Made by a program: the position numbers and the translations under genes. Shown piece after piece: positions 23,518 through 39,346 of a stretch of 64,000 nucleotides of DNA. Within the stretch, counting starts at the first letter, position 1. The number at the start of each line of letters is the position of its first letter. The stretch covers positions 682,001 through 746,000 of the forward strand of contig OU744451.1 of the NCBI GenBank assembly GCA_916610825.1, written 5' to 3'. A model generated the notes under the pieces. It saw nothing but the letters and a program-made list of their open reading frames with translations, ran no database searches and was not told where the DNA came from. This DNA is from Haliclystus octoradiatus. Lineage: Eukaryota; Cnidaria; Staurozoa; Stauromedusae; Haliclystidae.

Positions 23518-23605
23518 TGCGAGGTTCATCTGACATGTGTTTAGTCCCTGCCAAGAACTCATCATTAGAGACATTTCTGATGCCGTAGATCGTCAGGCAT
23601 CGAAG
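23518..23605 (-). repeat. Dispersed repeat, reverse member of an inverted pair
   Basis: The minus strand reads 'cgatgcctgacgatctacgg', then 'gagttcttggcagggac', matching 22612-22688. The two pieces are about 0.8 kb apart. They could be independent insertions or the ends of one larger element. Confidence 0.55.
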
Positions 23606-23760
23606 ATATTGAAGATATTGGAAAACACAAATAGAAATTGGTAGCAAGACAACGAAATAACTTGGCAATGATTTTTAAGCTAAAATATAAAAAATTGTGT
23701 TTACAGAATTTACAAATTAATAATTTAAGAAATATTATTATTCAAATATATATGGTTTTA

Positions 23761-26700
23761 TTATGGGAATGCAGATCTTGTAATAGCATTAAATATTGTA
23801 GTCGTAGAATTTTGAATGGCAGTGGTAATCGTTGAAGGGCTAATTGTTGTTTTTACATCGAGAATGGAATCATCAAACGTATCATCAAAAAGCATGCCTA
23901 ATTTAAAAATAAATGAAAGTAAATTGAGATATTTGTCTAATTGAAAACAATATAATTCAAATGAAGATAAAATAAATAAAAGTTAATTGAGAAAATTTGC
24001 TTAAATTTTTTACGTTACCAATAGTTCATAAATCTTTCCAACCCTTCAAAATTAACAGTTCATCATCGGTAGTTCATGACAATCAACTGAAAATTCTGTC
24101 TAGTCTATGTCATATTTCTTCGTAGTAAGTTAAAAGTAGCATTGTTATTGTTATTAGCATCGTGGGATTGGCCTGCTTTATGTATAGTGTGTTCTCATAT
24201 TTCTGCCAATCGGTGATCATAATTTCGCTCCAGTCAGATTGCTCGTATAATAGTTTGGCTCAATTTTGCACCAGTCGGGTGAGGTATCTGTATGCAAACA
24301 ACTTGGCTAGTAACCAATCAGAGTCCTATATCTAGCATTCCTAGGAATCTTTGCACCGGTTGTGCTCACTTTTTCTAAATTAATTTTTGTTTACGCTTAC
24401 TTAACGTTTAGTTTCGATTTTGTTACTTTCTTGACATCCATCTACATTATTTGTTTAGGACAAAGCCAAATTGATAATTTCTCGGATTATATTGACGTCT
24501 ATATTATTCAAGCTAGCCTGAATTTGTATCCTGAAAATTGCATTGAAGGTCTTTTAAGGATTCTATTTTCAAAACTGATTTGTGAAAAAATCCTTCCACT
24601 TTCTTGAACCTGTCAATATTTAGGCTGCATCCAACCCTGCATTAAACGATCCAATTTTCATGAACAGTTCAACTCAGTGAATTATTCCGCAGGAATTGGC
24701 TTCAACAGACAAACAAAAACATGACCACAACATTTAAAAAGGACTTACCAGCAACACAAGCTGTCATAAAACAAGCAACCGTACCAGCAAACAATGCACG
24801 GAATGCTAACTTAGCAATATGCGGTCTACGTTCTGGTGCTAAATGGCCAATGCCACCAATTTGAATACCGATTGACGCAAAATTAGCAAATCCACAAAGA
24901 GCATACGTCGTAATGACCTCAGAACGGAGCTAAAAATAGATAGATATAAATAGATAGATATATAGGTATTAATAATGAGAAGGTCAAGAAAGACATATTC
25001 TTTGGTTGTAACTAGATACAGTGAAACCTGTATATAACGGCCAGCTATGAGAGGTAGATAAATTGACCACTATAGACAGGTTTAATTCAATAGAAAATAC
25101 TATTTTGGGCATTGCAAGAGTGACCATTATAGACAGGTGGTCGCTGTATAGAGGTGGCCGTTATAACAGGTTTCATTGTATATAGATATAATATAATGAA
25201 AGGAGTCAAAGACTACACCTTCATAAATGTTTCTAATAGTTTCATGCCTACACAAGCATCAGACGAATATACTAAATAATCAAAAATAAATTTATGGTTC
25301 ATCCTATTTTGATTTACAAATTCGCAGTTATTGTTTAACAGGACAAAGGTTCTTGATACTACACATAAGTTGTATTGTTATTATTTCCTATTATCGCTAG
25401 TAATAGTTATCATGTGCATATGTAAATAATAATAAATATGTTAACAGATTTATAATTAGATAGATACAATTTATTTTCATGTCTGCATTTGGAAATAAGT
25501 TCAGACTTTTTATCCACAAATTTTATTTTAATTGGCCTTAGTCAGTGTCAAATTGGTAGATTGATTAAGCTATCTAAACAAAAAAACAAACAAACAAACA
25601 AATAAACAAACAAATAAACAAACAAATAAACAAATAAACAAACAAACAAACAAATAAACAAACAAACAAACAAACAAACAAACAAACAAACAAACAAACA
25701 AATAAACAAACAAATAAACAAACAAACAAACAAACAAACAAATAAACAAACAAATAAACAAACAAATAAACAAACAAATAAACAAACAAACAAACAAACA
25801 AACAAACAAACAAACAAACAAATAAACAAACAAATAAACAAACAAATAAACAAACAAATAAACAAATAAACAAACAAACAAACAAATAAACAAACAAATA
25901 AACAAACAAATAAACAAACAAATAAACAAACAAACAAACAAACCAAAAAAATAAACAAACAAATAAACAAACAAACAAACAAACAAACAAACAAATAAAC
26001 AAACAAATAAACAAACAAATAAACAAACAAATAAACAAACAAACAAACAAACAAACAAATAAACAAACATACAAACAAATAAACAAACAAACAAACAAAT
26101 AAAAAACAAACAAACAAATAAACAAACAAACAAATAAACAAACAAACAAATGAACAAATAAACAAAAAAATAAAAATAAAAAAAAAATAAAATAAACAAA
26201 CAAATAAACAAACAAGCAAACAAACAAACAAACAAACAAACAAATAAACAAATAAACAAACAAATAAACAAACAAACAAACAAACAAACAAACAAATAAA
26301 CAAACAAATAAACAAATAAACAAACAAACAAACAAATAAACAAACAAACAAATAAACAAACAAATAAACAAATAAACAAACAAATAAACAAACAAACAAA
26401 CAAACAAACAAATAAACAAACAAATAAACAAACAAATAAACAAACAAATAAACAAACAAATAAACAAACAAATAAACAAACAAACAAACAAATAAACAAA
26501 CAAGTAAACAAACAAACAAATAAATAAACAAACAAATAAACAAATAAACAAACAAATAAACAAATAAACAAACAAATAAACAAACAAACAAACAAACAAA
26601 TAAACAAACAAATAAACAAACAAACAAACAAACAAACAAACAAACAAATAAACAAATAAACAAACAAATAAACAAATAAACAAACAAATAAACAAACAAA

Positions 26701-29700
26701 CAAAAAACAAACAAACATACAAACAAATAAACAAACAAACAAACAAACAAACAAATAAACAAACAAATAAACAAATAAACAAACAAATAAACAAACAAAC
26801 AAACAAACAAATAAACAAACAAATAAACAAATTAACAAACAAATAAACAAATAAACAAACAAATAAAAAAAAAAAAAAAAAAATGAACTAAACAATAAAC
26901 AAACAAACAAACAAAGAAGAGCTTCATACGTTTAATAAAGTAATGTAGAAAGCGTCGCCCTAGCGAAGCAGCTACTCACAATGCAATTCCCTTTGGGCCA
27001 TTCCATCCACCATCCTCAGATGGTACTCATTTGATGTTTCAGATAAAGTCAAGGCTGAGTTGACCTTAGGGGGGATTTGAACCACGGTCGATCAGATATG
27101 ATCCGATCTGAAGTTCGGTTGCTCTGCCATCTGAGCTAATCCTCCTTCACGATTAATGAATGTACATTCTAAATGTCATCGTAAAGAAAAGTAAAAGTTT
27201 GGAAGAAAACTCTATGTATTGATAATGTTGTAATTCAAATAGAACATTTTATATATTATTTATATATATTTTATATATATTAGATATATTATTTATCTAT
27301 CTATCTTAGCAATTGTAAATCTCGTGTTAATATGTAGTAATTATGTAAAATGATCTAACTTACTGACATGGTTGGACCACCTGGATTGTGTCCCGTTCGT
27401 GTGGCAATGTAACGAGATAAACGATCATAAGCAACAAACTCATTCAAAAAAGTTTTTACACCAAGCAGTTCGCCAACTTTAAAAGCATCGTTCCATTCAA
27501 CACCCATCAAATAAGCGAATGGCATACACACGTAAGAGCAAATCAACTGAAAAATAAAAAGGAGTTTCATGAAAAGTGGAAAACGAATAAATGATAAAAA
27601 TCATTTCTAATCTAATCAGTACATAAAAATATACTTTTGGAACTTACCTCAAATGTTAGATTTGGTATGCCAATCATACCACCACACCACATCAAGATGC
27701 CGTTTGAAAACGACAACAATGCAACAAATGCAATAAGATTGACGGCAATGTTTGCAACAAGGCCAATTGACATGCTTGCACCAACGGCAAATGCTTCTAT
27801 GAATGAACTTTCTTTTCTAAGAATTAAAACATTTATAAGACAATCCTATATGCTTTTGTTAATCTCATTGGAATTTGATCTTTTGAGTTAGACACACCCC
27901 TGCAAAAAACGTTCACAGGTTTACGAACAGTTCATGAACTAGTTAATATACTGTTCATGGACTATTCAGAAAAAGTTCATGAAAAATTGAGCAATTTCAC
28001 GTTCATGAATTTGTGAAATTTATCACAAAGACAATGTGAGGCCTGCTCTTTAATAAACTGATGTTGGCAAGGTGGAAAACAACAGTTCGTAATTGTATTA
28101 GAATGAAGATTTCAAATTCAGGATTCACATTGAGATTATCGATTTAGGGTTTGACCGAATATTAGCATCTTCAAATTTTGATAACTTTGAACTTTGAAAA
28201 CTGTTCAAATATTTTAAATTCCATTTTTATGTAGTATGTCTTGTCTTGCTCATCCTGAGAAAGGTGCGACATTCACTGCACACAATGCATTCATTCCGTA
28301 CGCATTGATACCAGTAAACATCACCCGCATTTGTTTTTACTACAATCCAGCCTATCATATTGATTACCTCTATATACCGGCCACCTGTCTATAGTGGTCA
28401 CTCCAGCGATGTCTTTACTAGATTAGCCTACCAGTTACACCCGCTGTGTTTGATTATCATAATGTATGTCATGCATCCTCAATGGGATATTTTTTAAATA
28501 ATTGAAAGTCATAGATCACGCCAGACTTTTCTACTATTAATGTATTTCTTTTTTAACAGGAAACATTTTCAATGATTTTTGATTTATTACAAATTTGATG
28601 TCATCTCCAATTTTTGCATTTTAATTATGACAACAACAAAATACACATTCTTTTCGATCACAAAACAAAGGGATTGTGGATGCAAGATAATATAAATCCA
28701 GTCAAGTGTGATTCTGTTGATTGATTTGACTGAGACAGAATTGTTGTCAAAATGGAAACAGTTTTTGTTAGTTTTGCTCAAGATAGAATCAGTTTTGAAG
28801 AAACGCAGCCACCCATGTACCCCTCTGGTTAATGACGAGTCGATTGATATGCGTTAAGAATCGACTGCATCAAAAGTGACATTGTGAATCACTGCAATAC
28901 ATACATACATATACATATACATACCACAGACATACAAATGGAAATAGTGTCAATTTAAAAGTATATCTTATAGCTGGATGTTAGATAGAGGTTTCACAGC
29001 ATCATAAAAAGAAATTATGTAAAGAAGATTACCCTTTTGGAATGTCAATATCTTTTACACGTTTAGTTTTCGGTTCTTCAGTTTCAGGGTACATGAGTTT
29101 TGATAAAGCTAACGAAGCGGGTCCTGACATCACAGATGCTGAAATAAGATGCGTTGCTGAAATCCCTTTACTTATATAGGCGCCCAAGACAGAGCCACCA
29201 ATCGTAGCAAAGCCACCAGTCATAATAGCATGTAGCTCTGACATTGTGGCTTCATTAAGAAACGGACGGATCAACAATGGGGCCTCAGTCTGTGAAGTAA
29301 TTAACAAAATTGATGAGCATTAAAATTGACCAATAATCAATCTATGTTGTTGTTCACTACAGTATTGGTTTAGATAGCTTAAGCTGTTGGTGAACAGTTT
29401 CTATGCTGTGTATGCGACGGCATGTGAGGAGAAAGCAAAAAGGCATCACAAGCCACTATGGCAATTGAGTGCTTTTCTTGAAGTGCTTTGAGTACGCCAC
29501 AAAGCTATTTGTAAAATAGCCAGCATAATTTTATAAACTCTTATATGACTTTCTTATGAACTCTGTAAATTGATGGTTTTGGAAATTCCTGATAAAATTG
29601 GAAATGTTCAATCGTGACAGCAAGTAAGAATTGATATAGTGATGTAGCATTGTACCTCTAAGCCAATCAGATTAATGGAATGAATTTGGTAATGATACAA

Positions 29701-32700
29701 TTCCATTTACGTCGATTTTTATTGTTAAGATAGATTGTTAAGCAGAGAATAAAAGTTGAGCTACTGCAACATCAACTATCTTCAAGCATAAATACCTCCA
29801 TGATAGGATCTTGCAGCCTCCTACATAATTATATTGTTTAGGTGATAGTTTCACAAAGATGTCATCATTACATCTTTAGTGGAACATCACAAGATCATCT
29901 TGTAAAGATAGTATCCAACGACTGTCTTACTACAGTAGTTCTGCATTTTTAGCTAGTAAATGCACAGAAACATCACCACAGGGCAGTTTATGATTTGCAT
30001 TAGGACTGGGTTATAATCATTCCATTTATATGTCTATCAACTCACAGGGGTGATAAGCTCAGTTGGCAGAGCAACCAAAACCTGTATATAACAGCCAGCT
30101 ACTAGAGGTAGATAAATTGACCATTATAGACAGGTGGCTTTTATATGCAGGTTTGATTCAATAGAAAATACTATTTAAGACATTTCAAGAGTGGCCACTA
30201 TAGACCAGAGCCATCTATTTACAAGAGTTGGGACACTTCTGCCATTTTTGTATCTTTTTGCCTGGACCCGAGCACGTTTTTAACAGTGCGCATGTGCAGG
30301 AGAATGTTGTGTGTTTTTTTCAGCCATATTGTATTGTATTTTTTCGCGCGTTTCACTTGAAATGATTGAGAACCTGTTTCCAAAAGAACAAAGATGGCAT
30401 CCAAATATCACGTGACTGGCATCTGTCCAATTGGAGACGATAGAGGCACATGAAAGCGTGTCCCAACTCTTGTAAATAGATGGCTCTGCTATAGACAGGT
30501 GGCCGCTGTATAGAGGTGACTGTTATAACAGGTTCGACTGTAGGAAAGTTTCTTTGATCCCAATCAAACATTTATTTTGCTTAATCAATATGTTATTAAT
30601 TACCTGGCCAATGAAAATATTTCCTGCAGCACTTAACGATTCAGCAGCTGACGTTCCCATGGTGAACTGCATTAGCGTGGCAATCTTTTTAATGACAACT
30701 TGCATCACACCAAGGTAATACACCATGTAGATAAACGAACTGAAGAAGACGGCCACTGGAAGTACCTGTAACAATATAAAATATCACCTTAAAACCGATT
30801 TTATCAACTTCAGTTCACAATTTCGTCTAACTGATCTCCAATAAGAGAAAATTTTGCTCTTAATTTAATGCCGAGGATGTTTCCTAGGTTTGATTTCTGT
30901 CAGAATATTACTAAATATGGTATAAGTAAATTCCACCTGTCTATATTGGCCGTCACCTGTATCTTAGACCACTTTGACGCAATACACTATTGTTGTACAC
31001 TGGTTTCACAATATGTAAAGATCAGAGTATCATTGTACAATCATTGCTTCTAAAGAGTAGCTCCACAACCACTGCATGATATCATTCACTGGCAACCAAA
31101 GAAGAAGTATAGTTGAGAATATGGGCAAGTAGTATCTTTTCATAATGTTTTGCATTGTGGATTGCCTTATTTACAAATTTCTTTGTCAGGTATGCTTGAC
31201 TGTGATTTGTGAGATTCTTTGTATGGTAAACATGTTAGGCGAGAGATGGACAACACACTCCTATATTGTGACGGTCTATGCTACTACAGTGAAACCTGTA
31301 TATAATGGCCAGCTAAGAGAGGTAGATAAATTGACCACTATAGACAGGTGGCCTTTATGTATACAGGTTTGATTCAATAGAAAATACTATTTTAGACATT
31401 GCAAGAGTGACCACTATAGATAGGTGGCTACTGGAAAGAGGTGACTGTTATAACAGGTTTGACTGTAGTATGCTTGAGTTGATATTAGCATCACAGAGGT
31501 AACGATGCTTAAAACCTGCTATAGAGGCCATCTACCCATAGTGATCACTTCACTAACATAGCATCCTGTATATAAAGGCCACCTGTCCAGTGTCCATAAT
31601 GGTCAACTTATCTAGCGTAGTGTTATTATTTCGTATCAAACAGGTGGCTGTTATATACAGGTTTAACTGTTATAACTATAAAAAATTAATTTATCTTCCG
31701 GTACCTTGAATGCAAATGGATGTGTTTCGATATCTCCAAACAGGAATTTTGCGCCATCATTACTAAAAGCTAAAAATGATGTAATGGCATCACCCAATGA
31801 TTTAAATATTGCTTTGCCAGGAGAAGTACGCAAAACAAGAATGCCAAAAACAAATTGCATGAAAAATCCCCAGATAACTGGTCGCCAAATAATCTGAAAA
31901 AATTGAAATTTTTAAAATGTAAAATACAATAATTATGGTTGTTATAAATGGGTCTATCATGCCAGTGATCCCAGTGACGCTTCTACTGATGTGGATCACG
32001 ACACAATTGAACATTGTTTTAATAATTTACAAAATGAAGTAGAACTACCATACATACCTGGTCTAGGGAAAGAATATTGAGAAGTTTTTTTGAAGTTATT
32101 CAAGACAAATATCGAATTGGATATTATTTACTATTAATGTAAGATGATGAGTTGAGCTATGGTATTTCTAGATTATTTACACGTTATAAACTTATAAACT
32201 AGAAATTATTTGTTTCACGTTTTGAATAATAGCTTTTGAGAAACTACATTCCCATAACAGCCTTATATGTAAAAGGTTTACTAGAAAAAACCATGTGAGC
32301 TACAAAATTGTCCTGGTGGCCATCTAATTATTACTGCAACTTCTCATTTCTAACGATAACAATTATGCCTCCATTATTACAGCCTGCTTGTAGACTATGT
32401 GTTACCTTTCTTCTGTTCTTTGAGAATACATAACCTATGAAGATGTAACTAAGAAGACCACCAAACGAGATCAAACGTCTTGGTTTCTTAGCAGTGTCAA
32501 AACCAAGCCAACAGCCGAGTGCGACAACAAGAGAAATATAAACAAACCTAGATGAAAGGTTACAATAAAAGGTCTTCTCAATAAATGATGAAAGAAGATA
32601 GGTAACACAATAAATTTGCATTCATAATCTGCCTGTATGCAGACCAATAAGCTAATTTCAACACCGGATAAAATATTGAAAGCCAAACTATAACATGCAT

Positions 32701-34430
32701 ACCACAAAGTATATAACTTAAAAATGATTGATATCACACCAGAAGTCCTTTCAACATAGGTAACTACATGAGTCATCATCATCATCATTATCATCATTCA
32801 TTTAAAATTCCTTTTTGTTACGAAAAGGACCAACAGGGATGCCAAAAGTAACATAGGAGCCAGGGGGCAGAAAAACTTAAGGGGGTTACTTTCCCAGAAA
32901 CTCCTCGCTGAGGTATGAAAATATTTTTCCCGTGACGGTTCCACATCTGTAATGATATATTGATATCAAATTTATTTTACTACCGAATAGACCATTAGAT
33001 CACAATATAACAATTAAATTTGACACAGCGGTGGATGGCTAATTAACAAACAGTGGTTGCCTAAAGTGGAACCTGTTCAGATAAATGCAACGAGAATCAT
33101 TGGCAATGTTGACTTGACCTTAAGAGGGCTACATTGTATATGTAAATGTAATATAATTTTTTTTCTGGGAGGGACTACTGACCCTGCTCGTCCCCAACAT
33201 TCAATGAAGCAGAAGCAGCTGCCCCTGCTTCCCCAGCGTCCCCGAGGACTGATACATGTCACGTATAGTTAGCAGGACATAGGCATTAGATCCATTTTAG
33301 ACATTTTATATTTTACCATCTTAAATATCTCCAATGCTGATCCATTACATCGCCAATTTGTTGAAAAATGTTATTAGGCCGATTAATCCAACGTCCACAA
33401 AGACGATTTAACAAGGTATATATAACACATACTGCCGCCACCATGGTAATAACAAATAGCGAATGGGCTTTTTCAAAGTTGTGGATACACGCTCCGACAA
33501 CAAATGCAATATACAACACAATGCCAATTGATAACAAGATGTAACGGATGATGCCCTGATTGTTTTTATAGAAGCGATAACAGGCATCTTCGCAAGTACT
33601 TCCGCAATCCTCTTGGAATGAAGATGTTGTCAAAGAGCCATGCTGAAGAAGAGAGTTAATGTCTTGAGATGCCGAATAATTCCGATGTCTTGCTGTGTGC
33701 GGGATTGTTGTACTGTCCTGTAGTATGCAAAAATATAGCATATCATGATAGATATTAATTAAGAAAGTGCCAATTGTCAGTTAACAGCCTGTATGATTGT
33801 GCAGGATCTTGACCTGCTCAAACAAACCGGAAATACAGAAATATGCATACAGAGGGAAACTGAGGGCAGCAGTGAGGACAGGCTTTTACAATTGTCACAA
33901 ATTCCCCCAAAAACGTTTGCCTCCCTGGGCAAGCAGAGGCATTTTATGATACATGCACAAATCATAGGATATGATAAGTCCATGTTGTGCAAAGCTACAT
34001 CACCTGGCTCAGGCATATTTACATTAGGCCTATTAAGTTCGAAACGTTTTGGAGAAATATCAAAATCATTATTATCAAAAATATCAACAGTAAGCTATAA
34101 AGTGAACATTGCCTGTCACAGCCTTATAAGTTTGATTCTATCAAAACTGAAGCTTACATCTGAGGGTATACTACAACAAAACAAACCCTGCACGAATAAA
34201 TTAAAATTATGCAAATCAAACAAACTACACAAATTAAAAATGTCAATGGTCGACCTTGTTATTTGCCTCACGATCACACAGTAAAACACTTTCTATAAAT
34301 TCCAATGTGGAATTATTATTTAATTAGCCTTATATCATTACTGATATTGCAGACAATCTGCTATTCATATTACCAGTAAGGGCAGTCGATATGTCTCTTC
34401 GTCATTAGATATATCAACTTTAGTCTCCAT
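23761..34430 (-). CDS. SLC28A: Concentrative nucleoside transporter (SLC28/CNT family)
   Basis: Ten coding exons on the minus strand: 34430-34374, 33717-33317, 32547-32406, 31893-31705, 30765-30604, 29289-29033, 27816-27648, 27546-27364, 24929-24749 and 23897-23761, giving 625 residues, which is normal for the family. All borders are GT-AG with closing phases. The product is a plasma-membrane, cation-coupled carrier that imports nucleosides. Visible family features are the signature GVKTFLNEFVAY (residues 488-499), GNIFIGQ joined to TEAPLLIRP, MTGGFATIGGSVLGAYI and RSEVITTYALCGFANFASIG. The N-terminus is cytosolic and the membrane segments start in exon 2 after a Cys-containing stretch. The last exon adds a Thr-rich tail. 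Vertebrates have three paralogues (SLC28A1-3), and I cannot assign one-to-one orthology. Intron 1 holds a 163-codon opposite-strand frame that looks spurious; other introns are full of repeats. The cathepsin L gene lies head to head with it. Confidence 0.93.
25017..25180 (+). mobile_element. TA-flanked MITE ('CAGTGAAACCTGT' family)
   Basis: Starts 'tacagtgaaacctgtatata' and ends 'ttataacaggtttcattgta', inverted termini bounded by TA. It lies in an SLC28 intron (minus-strand intron 8) and has no coding capacity. Confidence 0.7.
25577..26906. repeat. 1.3-kb AAAC/AAAT microsatellite
   Basis: A near-continuous array of the 4-bp units 'aaac' and 'aaat', mostly as 'aaacaaac' and 'aaataaac', with a few interruptions near 25943, 26160-26195 and 26865. 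The minus strand has no stop codon in any frame across long runs, which creates meaningless frames rich in Phe, Leu, Val and Cys. It abuts the 3' end of a minus-strand SINE, so it may be an expanded SINE tail. It lies in an SLC28 intron. Confidence 0.95.
26920..27145 (-). repeat. tRNA-derived SINE, best-preserved copy
   Basis: The minus strand starts 'ggaggattagctcagatggc', containing a pol III A box (TAGCTCAGATGG). About 45 bases later a B box (GGTTCAAATCC) follows. The body reads through 'catctgaggatggtggatgg' to about 26920. It sits in SLC28 intron 8. Other copies are at 1685, 5165, 52683 and 53265, and a head only is at 30047. Confidence 0.8.
27905..28012. repeat. TTCATGAAC-rich repeat, short copy
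   Basis: Repeated variants of the palindrome 'gttcatgaac' within about 100 bases, similar to the larger array at 42285-43200 and to 48815-48925. It lies in SLC28 intron 6. Confidence 0.5.
28366..28425 (-). mobile_element. Fragment of the 'CAGTGAAACCTGT' MITE
   Basis: Contains 'ataccggccacctgtctata' followed by 'gtggtcactc', matching the internal part of the MITE in reverse sense. It is truncated at both ends. Confidence 0.5.
30047..30076 (+). repeat. Head fragment of the tRNA-derived SINE
   Basis: The text 'gataagctcagttggcagag' matches the A-box end of the SINE in plus orientation. It is cut off where the MITE at 30077 begins, which suggests the MITE interrupted or replaced the rest. Confidence 0.5.
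30077..30542 (+). mobile_element. 'CAGTGAAACCTGT' MITE carrying a nested insertion
   Basis: The left part at 30077-30205 and the right part at 30489-30542 together make one MITE with ends 'aaacctgtatataacagcc' and 'ttataacaggttcgactgta'. It is split by a hAT-type MITE at 30206-30488. It lies in SLC28 intron 5. Confidence 0.75.
30206..30488. mobile_element. 283-bp hAT-type MITE with 8-bp target duplication
   Basis: The terminal inverted repeat 'cagagccatctatttacaag' continuing 'agttgggacac' at the left is mirrored perfectly at the right end over about 31 bases. It is flanked by 'ctatagac' at 30198-30205 and 30489-30496, an exact 8-bp target duplication, as made by hAT transposases. There is no coding capacity. 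The perfect ends suggest recent movement. Confidence 0.85.
31051..31287 (+). mobile_element. LINE 3' end fragment, third copy
   Basis: Shares 'ccactgcatgatatcattca', 'agtagtatcttttcataatg' and the TACTAC tail with 2949-3212 and 6660-6918. It lies in SLC28 intron 4. A MITE begins right at its tail. Confidence 0.65.
31285..31467 (+). mobile_element. 'CAGTGAAACCTGT' MITE
   Basis: Starts 'tacagtgaaacctgtatata' and ends 'ttataacaggtttgactgta', a full-length copy with TA borders. The adjacent stretch at 31510-31675 holds rearranged pieces of the same family. Confidence 0.75.
31510..31675. mobile_element. Rearranged pieces of the same MITE family
   Basis: Contains 'cctgtatataaaggccacct' in reverse sense and 'aggtggctgttatatacagg' in forward sense, probably two overlapping or recombined copies. 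Confidence 0.5.
32774..32799. repeat. Short ATC/TCA microsatellite
   Basis: 'tcatcatcatcatcattatc' and the following bases in SLC28 intron 2. It resembles the tail of the LINE at 17871, but no LINE body could be recognised next to it. Confidence 0.5.
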
Positions 34431-36322
34431 TGTAAAAAAGTAAAAGGCGTGAAAGTAGAAAACACAGACAAAAATATTGTTCTATGATGCGGAAAATCAT
34501 CCTTTCACCGACAAACCTCAAAATCATGAATTAGTGAAAGTGCATATCAAATAACCAAATCAAATTTCATTTTCAAATGAGGATTAAATCCTATCATCTA
34601 TTTAATTATGCTCAATTCCTGTATTTCAATGTTTACATAAAATTTCAGATTTTGAGGTAAAAATTGAGATTTTCCCGCCAAAATTTGACTTCAGAAAAAA
34701 TTACTAGACAGAATAATTTTTTTTATTTAGGACGACCTAGTTGGAAGTTGGCGCTATTCGTAGATGATGTAGTAAGTTGTATAAATCAAGGTGACAATTT
34801 TATAAATTGAATTGTTTAACTGTAATAAATAACGAAATTTAAGAAACGAGAAATATTAATTCTATAGGCGTACCACAACATTTTGGACATTTTGGCGGGA
34901 GAATACACACGTGTACATTGTCTGCGTTTGTTTTTGAAGAATGAATTAAATATTAAACTGCATGACAAATGATTAAATTCACGGCATTCATTGATCAATA
35001 TATTCAACATACTGCATATGAGATTATGCAAAGAGCTTAATTGTTTAACATATTTTTAAGGTGAACTGGACAACCAAGAAAGTTAAATACTGCACTGTGT
35101 GAGAAAAATCACCATGGCTTTGAACAGTTTTATCAAAATCAATCACCGCTCACTGACTACCGTATCTGGTATTTGATGATAAAATGTCAAGTTATTGTTG
35201 CTCGATGAACTTGATGGATGGTTTAAAACATAGATACTGATTACAATAATCCAATGTTTAAAAAATTGGCGACTTCTGGTTTTGGCTCATCTCCATCGAG
35301 TTAGAAGTAAAACTGTGCACAAATTCAAAATAGAAAAACTAAATTATTCCTGAGCCATTGGCTATTGTATTTTACGATCCTTCAAAGCCACCATTCAATA
35401 CAACCTCTGTGCTAAATTAAGGTTGAGAATTGAGATTACGAGTTATTTAGAAGCTTCTGGTTGATTCGAAAAGTGAACAAGAGAATCTGATTAGAATCAC
35501 ATGTTATGCCTTATGCCGCACGTGACGAAGACAAGTTTGAGTAAAAACAACAATGTCGAAAGTCACGTGAGAACAGCAAACAAAAGAGAGATTTGCCGCG
35601 CATTGCAATTACCTTTATCAAAACTTACATTAATTTACACAAACCATTAATTGATAATATTTTCATTCATTTATTGCTAAATTGTACAGTTTAAAATTGT
35701 AATTAACTGTTGATAACGACGTGCCATAAAAATTTATTCTCGACAATACCGACTATCACGTGTCACACATCATCACGATGTCATACTGTTCTTGTTTGCT
35801 TTTATTTGTTGTTGGGTGGAGATGAAAATCACATGATCAAGTCAAGTGACCAGCAGCTCTCTCAACATAAAAGAACACACAAATCTCAAATGCTCATATT
35901 CGATAAAGGACTCAGAACATCCAAGACTGAAGACTGATTAATTGTAAGTATCTACCACATACATTTTATTGCTGCTGTTCGACTTACATTTCAGATTATA
36001 ATTTGACACAAGGCTCAAGTCTGTATTGGTCATCGTTGTCGTTGCTGGTTCATCGAGTCACTTGCGATTTGTAGGACACAACGGATTACAGTTAACTATC
36101 CTATATTTTACGATCTGTAGCAGTTGCAGGGGCTGTGTCGTCTTTTATGTCACATAATTTAATCCTAAGAAATGCATAAAGCGTTCGTTGTTATACATAT
36201 GAAATCAAACATAGCCTGGGCTCTTGTAGAACATTTGTAGAGTAACTCGCTCTTCTCACGCTGGGATAATTTTTCTAACCATTTTCTTTCTTTTAAATTT
36301 GTGTTTAGATTGTGACTTCACT
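34431..36322. other. Head-to-head intergenic region between SLC28 and cathepsin L
   Basis: About 1.9 kb between the two divergent starts. It should hold both promoters. I could not identify a coding exon or a firm core promoter. The splice acceptor at 36302-36309 ('ttgtgtttag') shows that the cathepsin transcript has an upstream exon or a trans-spliced leader. Confidence 0.5.

Positions 36323-39346
<3,024 letters not shown>

Larger units (their letters stand above)
22457..23760. other. Convergent intergenic region
   Basis: Between orphan copy B (plus strand) and the 3' end of the SLC28 gene (minus strand). It holds two related repeat pieces in opposite orientation (22570-22706 and 23518-23605). 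No exon is visible. Confidence 0.5.

Noticed and set aside
25548-26910. Three overlapping minus-strand frames of more than 420 residues, rich in Phe, Leu, Val and Cys
   Set aside because: They are translations of the AAAC/AAAT microsatellite, whose minus strand lacks stop codons in all frames. There is no gene structure.
33793-34284. A 163-residue plus-strand frame in SLC28 intron 1
   Set aside because: It lies in an intron on the opposite strand, shows no domain, and its composition suggests a decayed repeat. The minus-strand reading also looks repeat-like.
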